Position numbers and translations under genes: made by a program | Source: Methylobacterium sp. E-066 | GTDB taxonomy: Bacteria; Pseudomonadota; Alphaproteobacteria; Rhizobiales; Beijerinckiaceae | NCBI RefSeq assembly: GCF_022829635.1 | Contig: NZ_JAKSYO010000163.1 | Span: 1 to 64,000, forward strand | DNA length: 64,000 nt | Reading direction: 5' to 3' | Notes under the pieces: generated by a model | Seen by the model: the letters and a program-made list of their open reading frames with translations, nothing else | Told to the model about the DNA's origin: nothing | The model's database searches: none | Shown here: positions 46,477-54,732 of the stretch, piece by piece | How positions within the stretch are numbered: the stretch's first letter is position 1 | How the letters are laid out: each line of letters begins with the position of its first letter

Positions 46477-46521
46477 GCATCATCCCGAAAGGCGGTTTCC
46501 GGCTTTCGGAGAAGATGATGC
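46477..46521. repeat. Short inverted repeat, family C, copy 1
   Basis: GCATCATC and GATGATGC form the outer arms, CGAAAG and CTTTCG the inner arms, around a 45-base unit. Related copies lie at 57558-57602 and 63266-63309. It sits between two convergent genes and could serve as a bidirectional transcription end. Confidence 0.75.
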
Positions 46522-46533
46522 AAACGCAAAGTC

Positions 46534-47490
46534 TCAGCGCAGAAAATCCCCGAACGCCCGCGGGCCATTGCCGGTGGGGATGGTCGCCAGCACCTTGAGC
46601 GTGCGGGCGTCGAGGACGCTCAGCGTGTTGTCGCCCCAGTTGGCGACGTAGAGGCGGCCGTCGCTATCGGCTGCGATGCCCTCGGGATGGTCGCCGACAT
46701 CGATGTCGGCGATCGGCTTGAGGGTGGCGAGGTCGAAGGCCGTGACGCTGCCGGCATATTGGTCGGTGACGAAGCCGCGGCCTTGCGACAGCGCAATCAC
46801 GTAGGGCCGCCGGCCGGTGGGAATCCGGGTGATCTCGCGCCCCGCCGCGAGGTCGATCACCGAGACGTCGTCGCTCGTGACGTTGGCCGTGTAGGCGCGC
46901 CCGGCGGCGGCATCCAGGGTGATGCCGAACGGGTGCTGCCCCACCGGGATTGTTTTGGATTCTTTGCGGGTTCGTGCGTCGACCACCGAGACCGTGTCGG
47001 CCTCCCGGTTGGCGACGTAGAGCGTGCCGCCGTCCGGCGCGATGGCGATGCCGGAGGGCGAGGCGCCGACCACGATCTCGCCGTCGGGAACCAGCGTACC
47101 GTCGCGCTCGGTCAGCACGAACAGCCGGTGGCCATACCAATCCGCCACGTAGACGGTGCCGCCCTTCGGATCGGCGGCGACGCCGAGCGGTCCGCCCGGC
47201 AGGGGCACCTCGGCGACGACGCGACCGGCATCGAGGTCGAGCACGGCGAGGCCATGGCCCTCGGGCCGGGTGACGTAGGCCCGCTTGCGATCGGGCGACA
47301 GGGCGATCCCGGCCGGTGCCCCGTCGAGGGCGATGCTGCGCACCACCTTGCCGGCGGCGAGGTCGACGATCTCGACCACGCCGCCGAGCTGGGCCGTCAC
47401 GATCGCTTCCCGCGCCGGTTCGGCGCGGGCCAGCGTCGCGACCAGGGCGAGGGCGGCGGCGAGCGCCGCGCCGCGCCTGTTCAGGCTCAC
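46534..47490 (-). CDS. YVTN-type seven-bladed beta-propeller, exported
   Basis: A 318-residue periplasmic protein with signal peptide (MSLNRRGAALAAALALVATL...) and repeated YVTN-like blades (TVYVADWYGHRLFVL, TLYVANREADTVSVVDARTR, RAYTANVTSDDVSVIDL, RLYVANWGDNTLSVLDARTL). Such propellers accompany PQQ-dependent alcohol oxidation systems. The GTG start overlaps the MxaD-like stop (GTGA). It resembles LutB at 53644 in architecture, so the window encodes two propellers. Its partner and ligand are unknown. Confidence 0.88.
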   Translation of the reverse strand: MSLNRRGAALAAALALVATLARAEPAREAIVTAQLGGVVEIVDLAAGKVVRSIALDGAPAGIALSPDRKRAYVTRPEGHGLAVLDLDAGRVVAEVPLPGGPLGVAADPKGGTVYVADWYGHRLFVLTERDGTLVPDGEIVVGASPSGIAIAPDGGTLYVANREADTVSVVDARTRKESKTIPVGQHPFGITLDAAAGRAYTANVTSDDVSVIDLAAGREITRIPTGRRPYVIALSQGRGFVTDQYAGSVTAFDLATLKPIADIDVGDHPEGIAADSDGRLYVANWGDNTLSVLDARTLKVLATIPTGNGPRAFGDFLR

Positions 47491-48020
47491 GAGCCCTTCT
47501 CGACCTTGGCCTTCAGGTTGGCGAGGCTCGCCTTGATCCAGTCGCCGACGCCCTTCTCGGAGGCCTCGTCGTTCAGCTCGGGCGGCGGATCGTTGTTCAT
47601 GTAGCCGCGGTAGAAGGCGGCCTTCCACTCGACCTTGGATTTGGCGTCGCCCGCGGGCTCGACCGTGATCGTCGCCGAATAGTCGTTGGCCGGCAGGTCC
47701 TTCACGTCGACCTTCTCGATGTAGTACGAGAACAGCTTGTCGTCCGGCTTGTACTTGTTGCTGGTCTCTTGAATCTGGTTGCCGTTCTTCAGCGTCAGGG
47801 TGCGCTTGAACTTGGTCGGCACGTCGCCGCTGACCTCGGTCTTGGTGACGTTCTGCATCCAGTCGGCGTTCTTCACGTCGCCGATCACCGCCCAGACCTT
47901 GTCGGCCGGTGCGCTGATTTCGATCGACTCGGAGATCTTGCGCCGGGTCGGGCCGTGGGCCTGCGCGGTCGCCGCCACCAGGGCAGCCGTGGCCGCCAGG
48001 GCCAGGGTCATTGTCTTCAT
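47487..48020 (-). CDS. MxaD-like SRPBCC protein, periplasmic
   Basis: A 177-residue exported protein: signal peptide MKTMTLALAATAALVAATAQ, then an SRPBCC/START-like fold (ISAPADKVWAVIGDVKNADW, LTLKNGNQIQETSNKY, KVEWKAAFYRG). It resembles MxaD, a periplasmic protein that assists methanol dehydrogenase and its cytochrome. GGAGGAG precedes the ATG. It is coupled to the YVTN propeller downstream. No mxaF or xoxF is in the window, so it is either a dispersed MxaD or a paralogue serving another PQQ enzyme. Confidence 0.82.
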   Translation of the reverse strand: MKTMTLALAATAALVAATAQAHGPTRRKISESIEISAPADKVWAVIGDVKNADWMQNVTKTEVSGDVPTKFKRTLTLKNGNQIQETSNKYKPDDKLFSYYIEKVDVKDLPANDYSATITVEPAGDAKSKVEWKAAFYRGYMNNDPPPELNDEASEKGVGDWIKASLANLKAKVEKGS

Positions 48021-48136
48021 CGTGTCCTGCTCCTCCCGCCTCCAGGGCGCATTCCGGTGATGGGGATACCGGTTTCGCGCCTCAGTGCGTGTCACAAGTG
48101 AGTGTCAGACCCGCATCCGAACGCCCGGATACGGAT

Positions 48137-48727
48137 CTAGCGTTCGTCCCGATCAAGGACGCGCGCCTCGGGGCCGAGGGCCGCCGCGACCTTGTCCTCG
48201 ATCCAGCCCCAGGCCTCACGCTCGCGCGGGCCCGCGGTCTTGGCGATGGCGATGGCGAGGTAGGCCATCTCCGTCAACACCTTGTCCGGCTCAAGCATGT
48301 GGAGCCGGGTCGAGAGGATCGCCCCCTCCAGCACCGCGGCCTGGGCGCGGTTGTAGCCGATGAACGGCGCGTGGGCGGCGGAATGGACCATGCGGCCGCG
48401 GAAGCGCGGCCTTGTCTCGTGGTCCTCGACCGACGCGACCTCGAATTCGGCATGGCCGAAACTGTCGGCCAACCGCCGGCCGGGAATGGCCGCGCAGGCC
48501 ACGGTCGGCCATTCGCGCCGCCCGGTCACCGCGCCGGCGATCACCCGGATGTCCCGCGGGCTCGACGCCGCGAAGCACGGGTTGGCTTCGAGATTGGCGA
48601 TGGTCGGCGAGGGCCGGAACGGCGCCAGCACGTAGCCGTCCGCCTCGCCGATCAGCCCGAACGGCACGAGGTGCAGCTCGCCGGACGGCGCGAGCGTGGT
48701 GACGATCGTCTCCAGGATCAGCGGCAT
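48137..48727 (-). CDS. DUF447 family protein (methylofuran/H4MPT-associated)
   Basis: A 196-residue protein with a flavin-reductase-like split-barrel pattern. MPLILETIVTTLAPSGELHL, NLEANPCFAAS and FRGRMVHSAAHAPFIGYNRA match the DUF447 family known from methanogens and H4MPT-using methylotrophs. I believe it corresponds to the M. extorquens archaeal-type orf19. Its reaction is unknown. It starts 2 bases after the DHPS-like gene stops and is the last gene of the operon. Confidence 0.85.
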   Translation of the reverse strand: MPLILETIVTTLAPSGELHLVPFGLIGEADGYVLAPFRPSPTIANLEANPCFAASSPRDIRVIAGAVTGRREWPTVACAAIPGRRLADSFGHAEFEVASVEDHETRPRFRGRMVHSAAHAPFIGYNRAQAAVLEGAILSTRLHMLEPDKVLTEMAYLAIAIAKTAGPREREAWGWIEDKVAAALGPEARVLDRDER

Positions 48728-48729
48728 GG

Positions 48730-50289
48730 TCAGGCCCTGTCCGCCGGCACCAGCCGGCCGCAGACCAGCTTTGTCGCGGGTTGCGGCGTCTCCGGCGTGG
48801 CCTCGTCCCGAGCCTCAGCTTCCGAGATCGTCTCAGGCACGTCCGCATCCGCCTCGGGCTTCACCAGCCGGGCGTCGCGGGTGCCGGGCGGCGGCGCGTC
48901 GGGGCCGGAATGGCGGGTGTGGCCGGCCTTCTTGAAGGCCGTCGCATCCTCGACATCGGCGTCGGCCGCGCAGCCCCAGTCGAGGGGCTCGTCCTGGACG
49001 TAACGCTTGCCGAGTCGCCAGGCGGTCTCGGCCTTGGCGAGTTCGGCCCCGAGATAGAAGGCGTGGGCGCCGTCGCTCTTCACGTCGAGGTCGGGGAAGA
49101 AGGCCATCGCGTCGGTGCCGACCCTGTGGGTGTCGCGATTGTAGACGTGGATCCCGTCCTCGGCGACCGCGATCCGGTAATTCGGGTCGCGGACCTCGGC
49201 GGCGGCCTGGGCGACCTCCGCGGCGGTCTGCACGAAGGGGCGCTTGTCGTGAAGGGCGAGCAGCGCCCGTCCGTAGCCCTTGGGCAGGGCGGAATCGGCT
49301 TTTGCCGCGTACATCACCCGCCGGGCGGCATCGTGCTCCTCGACGGTGCGTCTCGTGTGGTTCGAGACCTGGACGATCAGCACGTTGCCAATCGACAGTT
49401 CTGAGCACATCCCGACCAGCAAAGCGGTGACGCCCAGCGAATCCGCCTCGGTCAGCTCCGTCAGGTTGCCGGTGCCCATCATCATCTGGATGTCGGGCCA
49501 GCGGGCGCGGGTGTCGCGGTAGCGGCTGATCGAGTCCACGAAGCCGTGGTGGATCGGCTCCAGGATCGGATCCGCCAGGAACGGGCGCCCGGCCTCCAGC
49601 ATCCGCTCGATCGCCCGGTCGAGGGAGGGCAGGTCGTCCGGGCGCAGGGGCACCAGGATCGGCACCGCGTCGGTCTCGAAGGCCAGATCCAACGTGTCGA
49701 TGTTCAGGCTGAGCAGGTAGTCGGCCCCGGCGCGGGCGCCCCGGGCCAGCTCGTCCCGGGAGAAGGAATCGACGCTGACCTTCAGGCCGGCGCCTTTCAG
49801 GGCCGCGACCGAGTCCTCGAGATGCGGGAAGGTCGTGTCCGGCAGGCCGCCGAGGTCGATCACGTCGGCGCCGCGGCGGGCGAGGTCGAGCCCCTTGGCC
49901 AGAATCGCGTCGGGGGTCATCTTCGAGGCGTCGACGATCTCGGAGAAAATCCGCAGGTCGTGCTTCGACAGATCCACCTTACGGCCGGCGAGGCCGAGCC
50001 AAGCCGGCAGATCCACCACCTCGTCCGGCCCGCGCTCCACCGGCAGATGGAAATGCTCGGCTAGGCGGCCGGTGTCGGCCCGGCAGCGGCCGGGCAGGAC
50101 GATCCGGGTCGCGCGCTCAGGGATCTCGACCCGGCGGCGGATGATCTCTTCCGTCATCAGCGCGGCGACCTTCACGCCAGCATCCGCGATGCTCCAGCGG
50201 ATCGTCGCCGGCAGGCCAGCCGCGACCTTCTCCAGCCGCGCCCGAGCGAGGCGGCCGGTGACGAAGACGATGTGCTCGGGGGCGCTCAC
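48730..50289 (-). CDS. DHPS-like protein, candidate methylofuran condensing enzyme
   Basis: A 519-residue protein. The centre (~110-340) is a dihydropteroate-synthase-like TIM barrel with GADVIDLGGLPDTTFPHLED (DIDLGG around 142-148), VSVDSFSRDEL and a following LADPILEPIHHGF. The C-terminal ~180 residues are specific to this methylotroph/archaeal group. The archaeal MfnF, as I recall a DHPS homologue, joins the furan diphosphate to tyramine; by position and fold this protein is the best counterpart (inference). The GTG start overlaps the kinase stop. Confidence 0.82.
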   Translation of the reverse strand: MSAPEHIVFVTGRLARARLEKVAAGLPATIRWSIADAGVKVAALMTEEIIRRRVEIPERATRIVLPGRCRADTGRLAEHFHLPVERGPDEVVDLPAWLGLAGRKVDLSKHDLRIFSEIVDASKMTPDAILAKGLDLARRGADVIDLGGLPDTTFPHLEDSVAALKGAGLKVSVDSFSRDELARGARAGADYLLSLNIDTLDLAFETDAVPILVPLRPDDLPSLDRAIERMLEAGRPFLADPILEPIHHGFVDSISRYRDTRARWPDIQMMMGTGNLTELTEADSLGVTALLVGMCSELSIGNVLIVQVSNHTRRTVEEHDAARRVMYAAKADSALPKGYGRALLALHDKRPFVQTAAEVAQAAAEVRDPNYRIAVAEDGIHVYNRDTHRVGTDAMAFFPDLDVKSDGAHAFYLGAELAKAETAWRLGKRYVQDEPLDWGCAADADVEDATAFKKAGHTRHSGPDAPPPGTRDARLVKPEADADVPETISEAEARDEATPETPQPATKLVCGRLVPADRA

Positions 50290-50855
50290 GCCGCCACCCG
50301 CTGCTGCAGCGTCACCTGGCTGGTCGGTCCCCAGATCGCGATCGGGCCGCCATAGCGCTTTGCGAAAGCCGGGAAGGCGGCATCGACCAGCCCGCGCCGG
50401 GCCAGAAGGGCAGGGGACGCGTCGGCCGCGGCGTCGGCGGACTTCACCAGCACGCAGCGGCCGGCACGCAGGCGCGCGGCCAGCCAGAGCGCGAGGCTGT
50501 CGGAGGTGACGTCCCAACTCTCGGGGATATCGGGATTGCCGGCGCGCAGGCTCGCCGGATCCCAGACGCAGGCCGCGGCATCGTCGGCCCACGGGGCGAC
50601 GCTGCGGACGAGGCGCGGCTCCAAACTCCGAAAAAAAACGGCCATGCGGCCCATGGCGTCGAGGGCGCGGCGGTGAGCCTCGGCATCGTCGAAGCCGTCG
50701 CGGATCTGATCGGCCCGCACGGCATCCGCGAAGGCGCCGCCGCCCGGCACGACGATGCAGCGCCCGTGGACGCCCTCGGCCACCTCCGCCAGCAGAGCGC
50801 GCAGCCGCGCCGGATCCGCCTCCAGGCTGCCGCCGATCTTGAGGATCGTCGTCAC
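50286..50855 (-). CDS. Amino acid kinase family, candidate furan-phosphate kinase (MfnE-like)
   Basis: A 189-residue small member of the aspartate/glutamate/uridylate kinase superfamily. The phosphate loop is TILKIGGSLEADP, followed by CIVVPGGGAFADAVR and the nucleotide region VLVKSADA. In archaea the AAK protein MfnE phosphorylates 5-(aminomethyl)-3-furanmethanol phosphate to the diphosphate; neighbourhood with mfnB points to the same job here (inference). The GTG start overlaps the mfnB stop by 4 bases, and the stop overlaps the DHPS-like start. Confidence 0.83.
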   Translation of the reverse strand: MTTILKIGGSLEADPARLRALLAEVAEGVHGRCIVVPGGGAFADAVRADQIRDGFDDAEAHRRALDAMGRMAVFFRSLEPRLVRSVAPWADDAAACVWDPASLRAGNPDIPESWDVTSDSLALWLAARLRAGRCVLVKSADAAADASPALLARRGLVDAAFPAFAKRYGGPIAIWGPTSQVTLQQRVAA

Positions 50856-51577
50856 GCGGCGTCCCGATGGTTCGGCCGCAGGGCGCGCACGGCCTCGGCG
50901 ACCCGCAAGGGATCGATGCCGTTGCGCCGGTCGAAATCGCGGCACAGGCCGCCGCGGAAGCCGAAATAATCCGGACGGTGGGCGCTTAAGGTCGGGATGT
51001 CGGTGATCCGGAGAGAGCCGGCGAGCCCGCACATCAGCCCGTGGGTCCGGCATGCGGCCGTGAAGGCTGCGAGCGTATCCGGCTCGGCGAGATCGGTCAG
51101 CCGGGCGCCGGACTTGCCGGCGGTGTCGATCATCGCCCCCGCGAAGCCGGCCCGCGCCAAGGCCGGGACCAAGTCGGCCGCCGGTCCGTCCTCGGCGAAC
51201 AGGACGGCGATCAAGCGGCCGGGCGCTGCAGCCGTCAGATAGGCGAGCGCGGCCGTGTCGCGCCTGTCCCGGATGTCGAGACCGGTCTTCACCCAGTCGA
51301 TCCCGGTCGCCGCCATCGCGGTGACGGATTCGGGCGTCGGATCGGCCACGGCGCTGGTGACGGCGGCGCCGGCGACCCGGGCGACGATCTCCGCCACCAG
51401 TCCCACGTCGAGAGCGCCGAGCGCCCCACGCTCCGGATCCTTGGCATCGATCAGGTCGGCCCCGGCGAGCTGGGCGGCCTCGGCCTCGGCCGGATCGCGG
51501 ACGCTGACGAGGAGGCGGGGCAGGGGGCCGGGCGGAACGGGGAACGCGGACACGGATCTCTCGAAGATGGGCGGCAC
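50852..51577 (-). CDS. mfnB: (5-formylfuran-3-yl)methyl phosphate synthase
   Basis: A 241-residue TIM-barrel enzyme (former DUF556) that condenses two glyceraldehyde 3-phosphates into the furan precursor of methanofuran/methylofuran. Conserved lysines are visible: Lys46 in DLIDAKDPERGALGA, Lys97 in DWVKTGLD, and Asp151/Lys155 in MIDTAGKSG. The C-terminal YFGFRGGLC and FDRRNGID complete the site. GTG start. It is coupled to the kinase and preceded by the DUF2380 gene with a 4-base gap. Methylofuran carries formyl groups in formaldehyde oxidation. Confidence 0.93.
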   Translation of the reverse strand: MPPIFERSVSAFPVPPGPLPRLLVSVRDPAEAEAAQLAGADLIDAKDPERGALGALDVGLVAEIVARVAGAAVTSAVADPTPESVTAMAATGIDWVKTGLDIRDRRDTAALAYLTAAAPGRLIAVLFAEDGPAADLVPALARAGFAGAMIDTAGKSGARLTDLAEPDTLAAFTAACRTHGLMCGLAGSLRITDIPTLSAHRPDYFGFRGGLCRDFDRRNGIDPLRVAEAVRALRPNHRDAA

Positions 51578-51581
51578 GCAA

Positions 51582-52088
51582 TCACGACTTGCCGGGCAGC
51601 GGCTCGGCGAGCAGGCGGTTCTTCACGACCCAGCGCATGGCATGCGCCCAGGTGTCGTCGGTATCGGCCCGGATCGTCACCTGGCCACCGCGCACCATCT
51701 TGCCGGTCTCGGCTTCGGCGATGGTGACGTTCAGGTTGAAGATCTGGCCGGATCCCTTCTCCACATAGCCGGTCACGACGAGATCCGCACCCAGGCTCTT
51801 GGCGATGTCGGCCGCGCAGCCGTTGCACTTGTAGAGCGGCCCTTCCTTGGCGACCAGTTCGGCTTTCGGCGCCGTGTCGACGATCTCCAGGCCAGCCTGG
51901 TTGCGGAGGGCGTTGCGCAGCTCGTCGGTGACCAGCGCGAGCTTCTTCGTATCCACCGGCCGGGCTCGCGTGCCGTAGGTGGCGCCGGGGTCGAACAGCT
52001 CGACCGGGAAGATCGCGGCCTTCTCGGCGGCGAATGCGGGGCCGGCGAGGAGGCAGGCGGTCACCGCGCAGGCGAACAGGTGGCGCAT
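51582..52088 (-). CDS. DUF2380-like exported protein leading the mfnB operon
   Basis: A 168-residue exported protein: signal peptide MRHLFACAVTACLLAGPAFA, then KAAIFPVELFDPGATYG, a DELRNALRNQAGLEIVDTAP helix-strand and LGADLVVTGYVEKGSGQIFN. This is the pattern of DUF2380/DUF3280 proteins, distantly like the curli-type CsgG/penicillin-binding accessory folds. A pair of cysteines (YKCNGCAAD) could form a disulfide or bind metal. It ends 4 bases before mfnB, so it is part of that operon although its place in cofactor synthesis is unexplained. Confidence 0.78.
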   Translation of the reverse strand: MRHLFACAVTACLLAGPAFAAEKAAIFPVELFDPGATYGTRARPVDTKKLALVTDELRNALRNQAGLEIVDTAPKAELVAKEGPLYKCNGCAADIAKSLGADLVVTGYVEKGSGQIFNLNVTIAEAETGKMVRGGQVTIRADTDDTWAHAMRWVVKNRLLAEPLPGKS

Positions 52089-52270
52089 CCTCGGGGCTCC
52101 CTCTCCATGTTGATGGCCGCGATGGGCGGCGCTTGAGCCACTATAGCTCGGGCGAAGGGACAAATTGGCAATGTACATCGCCGCGCCGGTGGCCCACGAC
52201 GCGAACGTGAACGCCCGACGAAGAAGCCGCGGTTGAGCGGCCGGATCGGAAGCTGCTAGAGGCCGCGCCC
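52089..52270. promoter_or_regulatory. Divergent control region, mfn operon / lut cluster
   Basis: This 182-base gap separates the start codons of the cofactor operon (minus) and lutA (plus) and must hold both promoters. An AT-richer core (CTATAGCTCG to GACAAATTGGCAATGTACAT, 52141-52177) is the likely promoter zone. No convincing -35/-10 pair with standard spacing or palindromic operator was found. Confidence 0.45.
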
Positions 52271-53518
52271 ATGCACGATCCTGCACATGCCCCGGCCCAG
52301 CGCGTCCCCCAGCCTCGGTGGTATCGGTCCGGCCTTGGCGCGGCCTTCGCGACCTGCACGCTCCTGACGCCCATCGCCGCCCTGGCGCAGCAGCCCGCGC
52401 CGCAGCCGATCGACACGCATATCGGGCTGATCTACCGGCCGGAGCCGGCGCCGTCCTCCTACGATGCCGAGGCTGCCCCGGAGGACGAGGGTGTGGCCGG
52501 CGCCAAGATGGGCATCGCCGACAACAACACCACCGGCCGGTTCACCAAGCAGACCTTCGCGCTGGACGCGGTCGCGCTCAGCGACGAGAAGCCCGACGCC
52601 GTGGCGGCCGCCAAGGAGCTGGTCGCCAAGGGCGTGAATTACCTGGTCCTCGCCCTGCCGGCCGACGCGGTGCTGGCGGTGGCCGATGCGGTGAAGGACA
52701 GCGGCGCGGTGGTGCTCAATGCCGGCGCCCCGGACGACCGCCTGCGCGGCGCCGATTGCCGCGCCAACGTGTTCCACATCCTGCCGTCGCGGGCGATGCT
52801 GACGGACGCGATCGCGCAGTACCTGACGGTGATGCGCTGGCGAAAGATCTTTCTGATCGTCGGCCCGACCGAGGCCGACAAGGCCTATGCCGAGGCTTTG
52901 CGCAACTCCGCCCGCAAGTTCGCCCTGAAGATCACCGCGGAAAAGCCCTGGACCTTCGGGCCGCTCGCAAAAGCGCGGGGCGATACCCCGACCCGGGCCG
53001 AGGCGATGGTCTTCACCCGCGGCCTCGACTACGACATGGCGATCGTGGCCGACGAGGAGGGCGACTGGGGCGACTACGTCTCCTACCGCACCGTCGATCC
53101 CCGCCCCGTGGCCGGCACTCAGGCGCTGACCTCGACCACGTGGTCGCCGGTGCTGGAGACCTGGGGCGCCGCGCAGGCGCAAAACCGCTTCCGGCGGCTC
53201 GCCTCCCGGCTGATGCGCCCCCTCGACTATCAGGCCTGGGCGGCGATCCGCACCGTCGGTGAGGCCGTCACCGCCAAGAAGTCCGCCGATCCGGCAATCC
53301 TCGCCCCGTATCTGGTCGATCCGGCCTTCAACCTGCCGGCCTATAAGGGCGTGTCCCTGAGCTTCCGCCCCTGGGACCACCAGCTGCGCCAGCCGGTGAT
53401 CGTCGTCCAGCCGAAGGCCCTGGTCTCGGTGGCCCCCGAGCAGGGTTTCCTGCACCAGCGTACGCCGCTGGATACCCTGGGCGTCGACCTGCCCGAGACC
53501 ACCTGCAAGTTCAAATGA
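52271..53518 (+). CDS. lutA: Lanthanide-uptake ABC system periplasmic binding protein
   Basis: A 415-residue exported protein. After a signal peptide ending near PIAALAQ it shows the branched-chain-type binding fold of the PQQ-dependent alcohol dehydrogenase-associated subgroup (IGLIYRPEPAPSSYDAEA, GVNYLVLALPADAVL, VLNAGAPDDRLRG, MRWRKIFLIVGPTEADKAYA, LDYQAWAAIRTVGEA). In M. extorquens LutA is essential for lanthanide uptake. It heads lutABCDEFGH, divergent from the mfn operon. Confidence 0.9.
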   Translation: MHDPAHAPAQRVPQPRWYRSGLGAAFATCTLLTPIAALAQQPAPQPIDTHIGLIYRPEPAPSSYDAEAAPEDEGVAGAKMGIADNNTTGRFTKQTFALDAVALSDEKPDAVAAAKELVAKGVNYLVLALPADAVLAVADAVKDSGAVVLNAGAPDDRLRGADCRANVFHILPSRAMLTDAIAQYLTVMRWRKIFLIVGPTEADKAYAEALRNSARKFALKITAEKPWTFGPLAKARGDTPTRAEAMVFTRGLDYDMAIVADEEGDWGDYVSYRTVDPRPVAGTQALTSTTWSPVLETWGAAQAQNRFRRLASRLMRPLDYQAWAAIRTVGEAVTAKKSADPAILAPYLVDPAFNLPAYKGVSLSFRPWDHQLRQPVIVVQPKALVSVAPEQGFLHQRTPLDTLGVDLPETTCKFK

Positions 53519-53546
53519 GGCTCCGCGTCGCCTGCGGCGATGGCGA

Positions 53547-53577
53547 GCCGCCCGCGCCCTCGCAACCCGCGGGCGGC
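53547..53577. repeat. Perfect 10-bp hairpin between lutA and lutB
   Basis: GCCGCCCGCG (53547-53556) pairs with CGCGGGCGGC (53568-53577) around an 11-base loop. No T-run follows. It may separate lutA from lutB expression or protect the lutA message. Confidence 0.55.
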
Positions 53578-53643
53578 GCACTACAATCGACTGTCGAGAA
53601 CGTCCTTCGAGGACGCCGGGACGTCACAAGGGAAGGAAGTCGC

Positions 53644-54627
53644 ATGCGCCGCCGCGTCGAGGCAGGTCTGAGTGTGTTCGCCCTCGGAGCGTGGTTCGCC
53701 CTCAGCGGGCCGGCCCTGGCCTTCACCGCCTATGTGACCAACGAGAAGGGCAACTCGGTCAGCGTCATCGACACGACCACGATGGCCGTCACCGGGACCT
53801 GGAAGGTCGGGCGCCGGCCCCGCGGGATCACCGTGTCGAAGGACGGCAAAGAGGTGTTCGTCTGCGCCAGCGACGACGACCGGATCGACGTGCTCGACAC
53901 GAGCTCCGGCAAGGTCGTGCGCTCGCTCCGCTCCGGCCCCGATCCGGAGCAGTTCATCCTCGATGCCTCGGGCAACCCGCTCTACGTCGCCAACGAGGAC
54001 GACAGCCAGGTCACGATCATCGACATCGAGAAGAACAAGGTCCTGGCCGAGGTGCCGGTCGGGGTCGAGCCGGAGGGGATGGGCCTGTCGCCGGACGGCA
54101 AGATCCTGGTGAACACCTCCGAGACCACCAACATGGCGCACTTCATCGACACCAAGACGTTCCAGGTGATCGACAACGTGCTGGTCGATGCCCGGCCGCG
54201 GTTTGCCGAGTTCACTGCCGACGGCAAGTTCCTGTGGGTCTCGGCCGAGGTCGGCGGCACGGTCAGCGTGATCGACGTGGCCCAGCGCCGGGTGGTGAAG
54301 AAGATCACGTTCAAGATCCCCAGCGTGAACGACGAGGCGATCCAGCCGGTCGGCATCCGCATCACCAAGGACGGCACCAAGGCCTTCGTGGCGCTGGGCC
54401 CGGCCAACCGGGTCGCGGTGATCGACGCCAAGACCTACGCGGTCGAGAAATACCTCCCGGTGGGTCAGCGCGTCTGGCAGCTCGCCTTCACGCCCGACCA
54501 AAAAATGCTGTTCACCACCAACGGGACGTCGAACGACATCTCGGTGATCGACGTGGCCGCCGAGAAGGTGGTCAAGAGCATCCCGGTCGGCCTGCTGCCC
54601 TGGGGCGTCGCCATCTCCCCGAACTAG
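53644..54627 (+). CDS. lutB: YVTN beta-propeller, lut cluster
   Basis: A 327-residue exported protein with signal peptide (LSVFALGAWFALSGPALA) and about seven YVTN blades (AYVTNEKGNSVSVIDTTTM, PLYVANEDDSQVTIIDIEKN, LWVSAEVGGTVSVIDVAQRR, LFTTNGTSNDISVIDVA). It belongs to the PQQ-dependent catabolism-associated propellers found only in such transport operons. GGAAGGA is 6 bases before the ATG. Its ligand is unknown; a chaperone or metal-handling role in the periplasm is plausible. Confidence 0.9.
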   Translation: MRRRVEAGLSVFALGAWFALSGPALAFTAYVTNEKGNSVSVIDTTTMAVTGTWKVGRRPRGITVSKDGKEVFVCASDDDRIDVLDTSSGKVVRSLRSGPDPEQFILDASGNPLYVANEDDSQVTIIDIEKNKVLAEVPVGVEPEGMGLSPDGKILVNTSETTNMAHFIDTKTFQVIDNVLVDARPRFAEFTADGKFLWVSAEVGGTVSVIDVAQRRVVKKITFKIPSVNDEAIQPVGIRITKDGTKAFVALGPANRVAVIDAKTYAVEKYLPVGQRVWQLAFTPDQKMLFTTNGTSNDISVIDVAAEKVVKSIPVGLLPWGVAISPN

Positions 54628-54732
54628 TTTGTCACTCGAACACAGGCGCCAGATCGGGGGTGCGCGCCTTCGATCGAACGTCCATGACGCAGAACAGGAT
54701 CGCCGAACCGGCGGCACAGGGGTAGGAACGAC

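Noticed and set aside
52140-52171. TTGCCA/TATAGT promoter on the minus strand for the mfn operon
   Set aside because: The spacing is 20 bases, outside the usual range.
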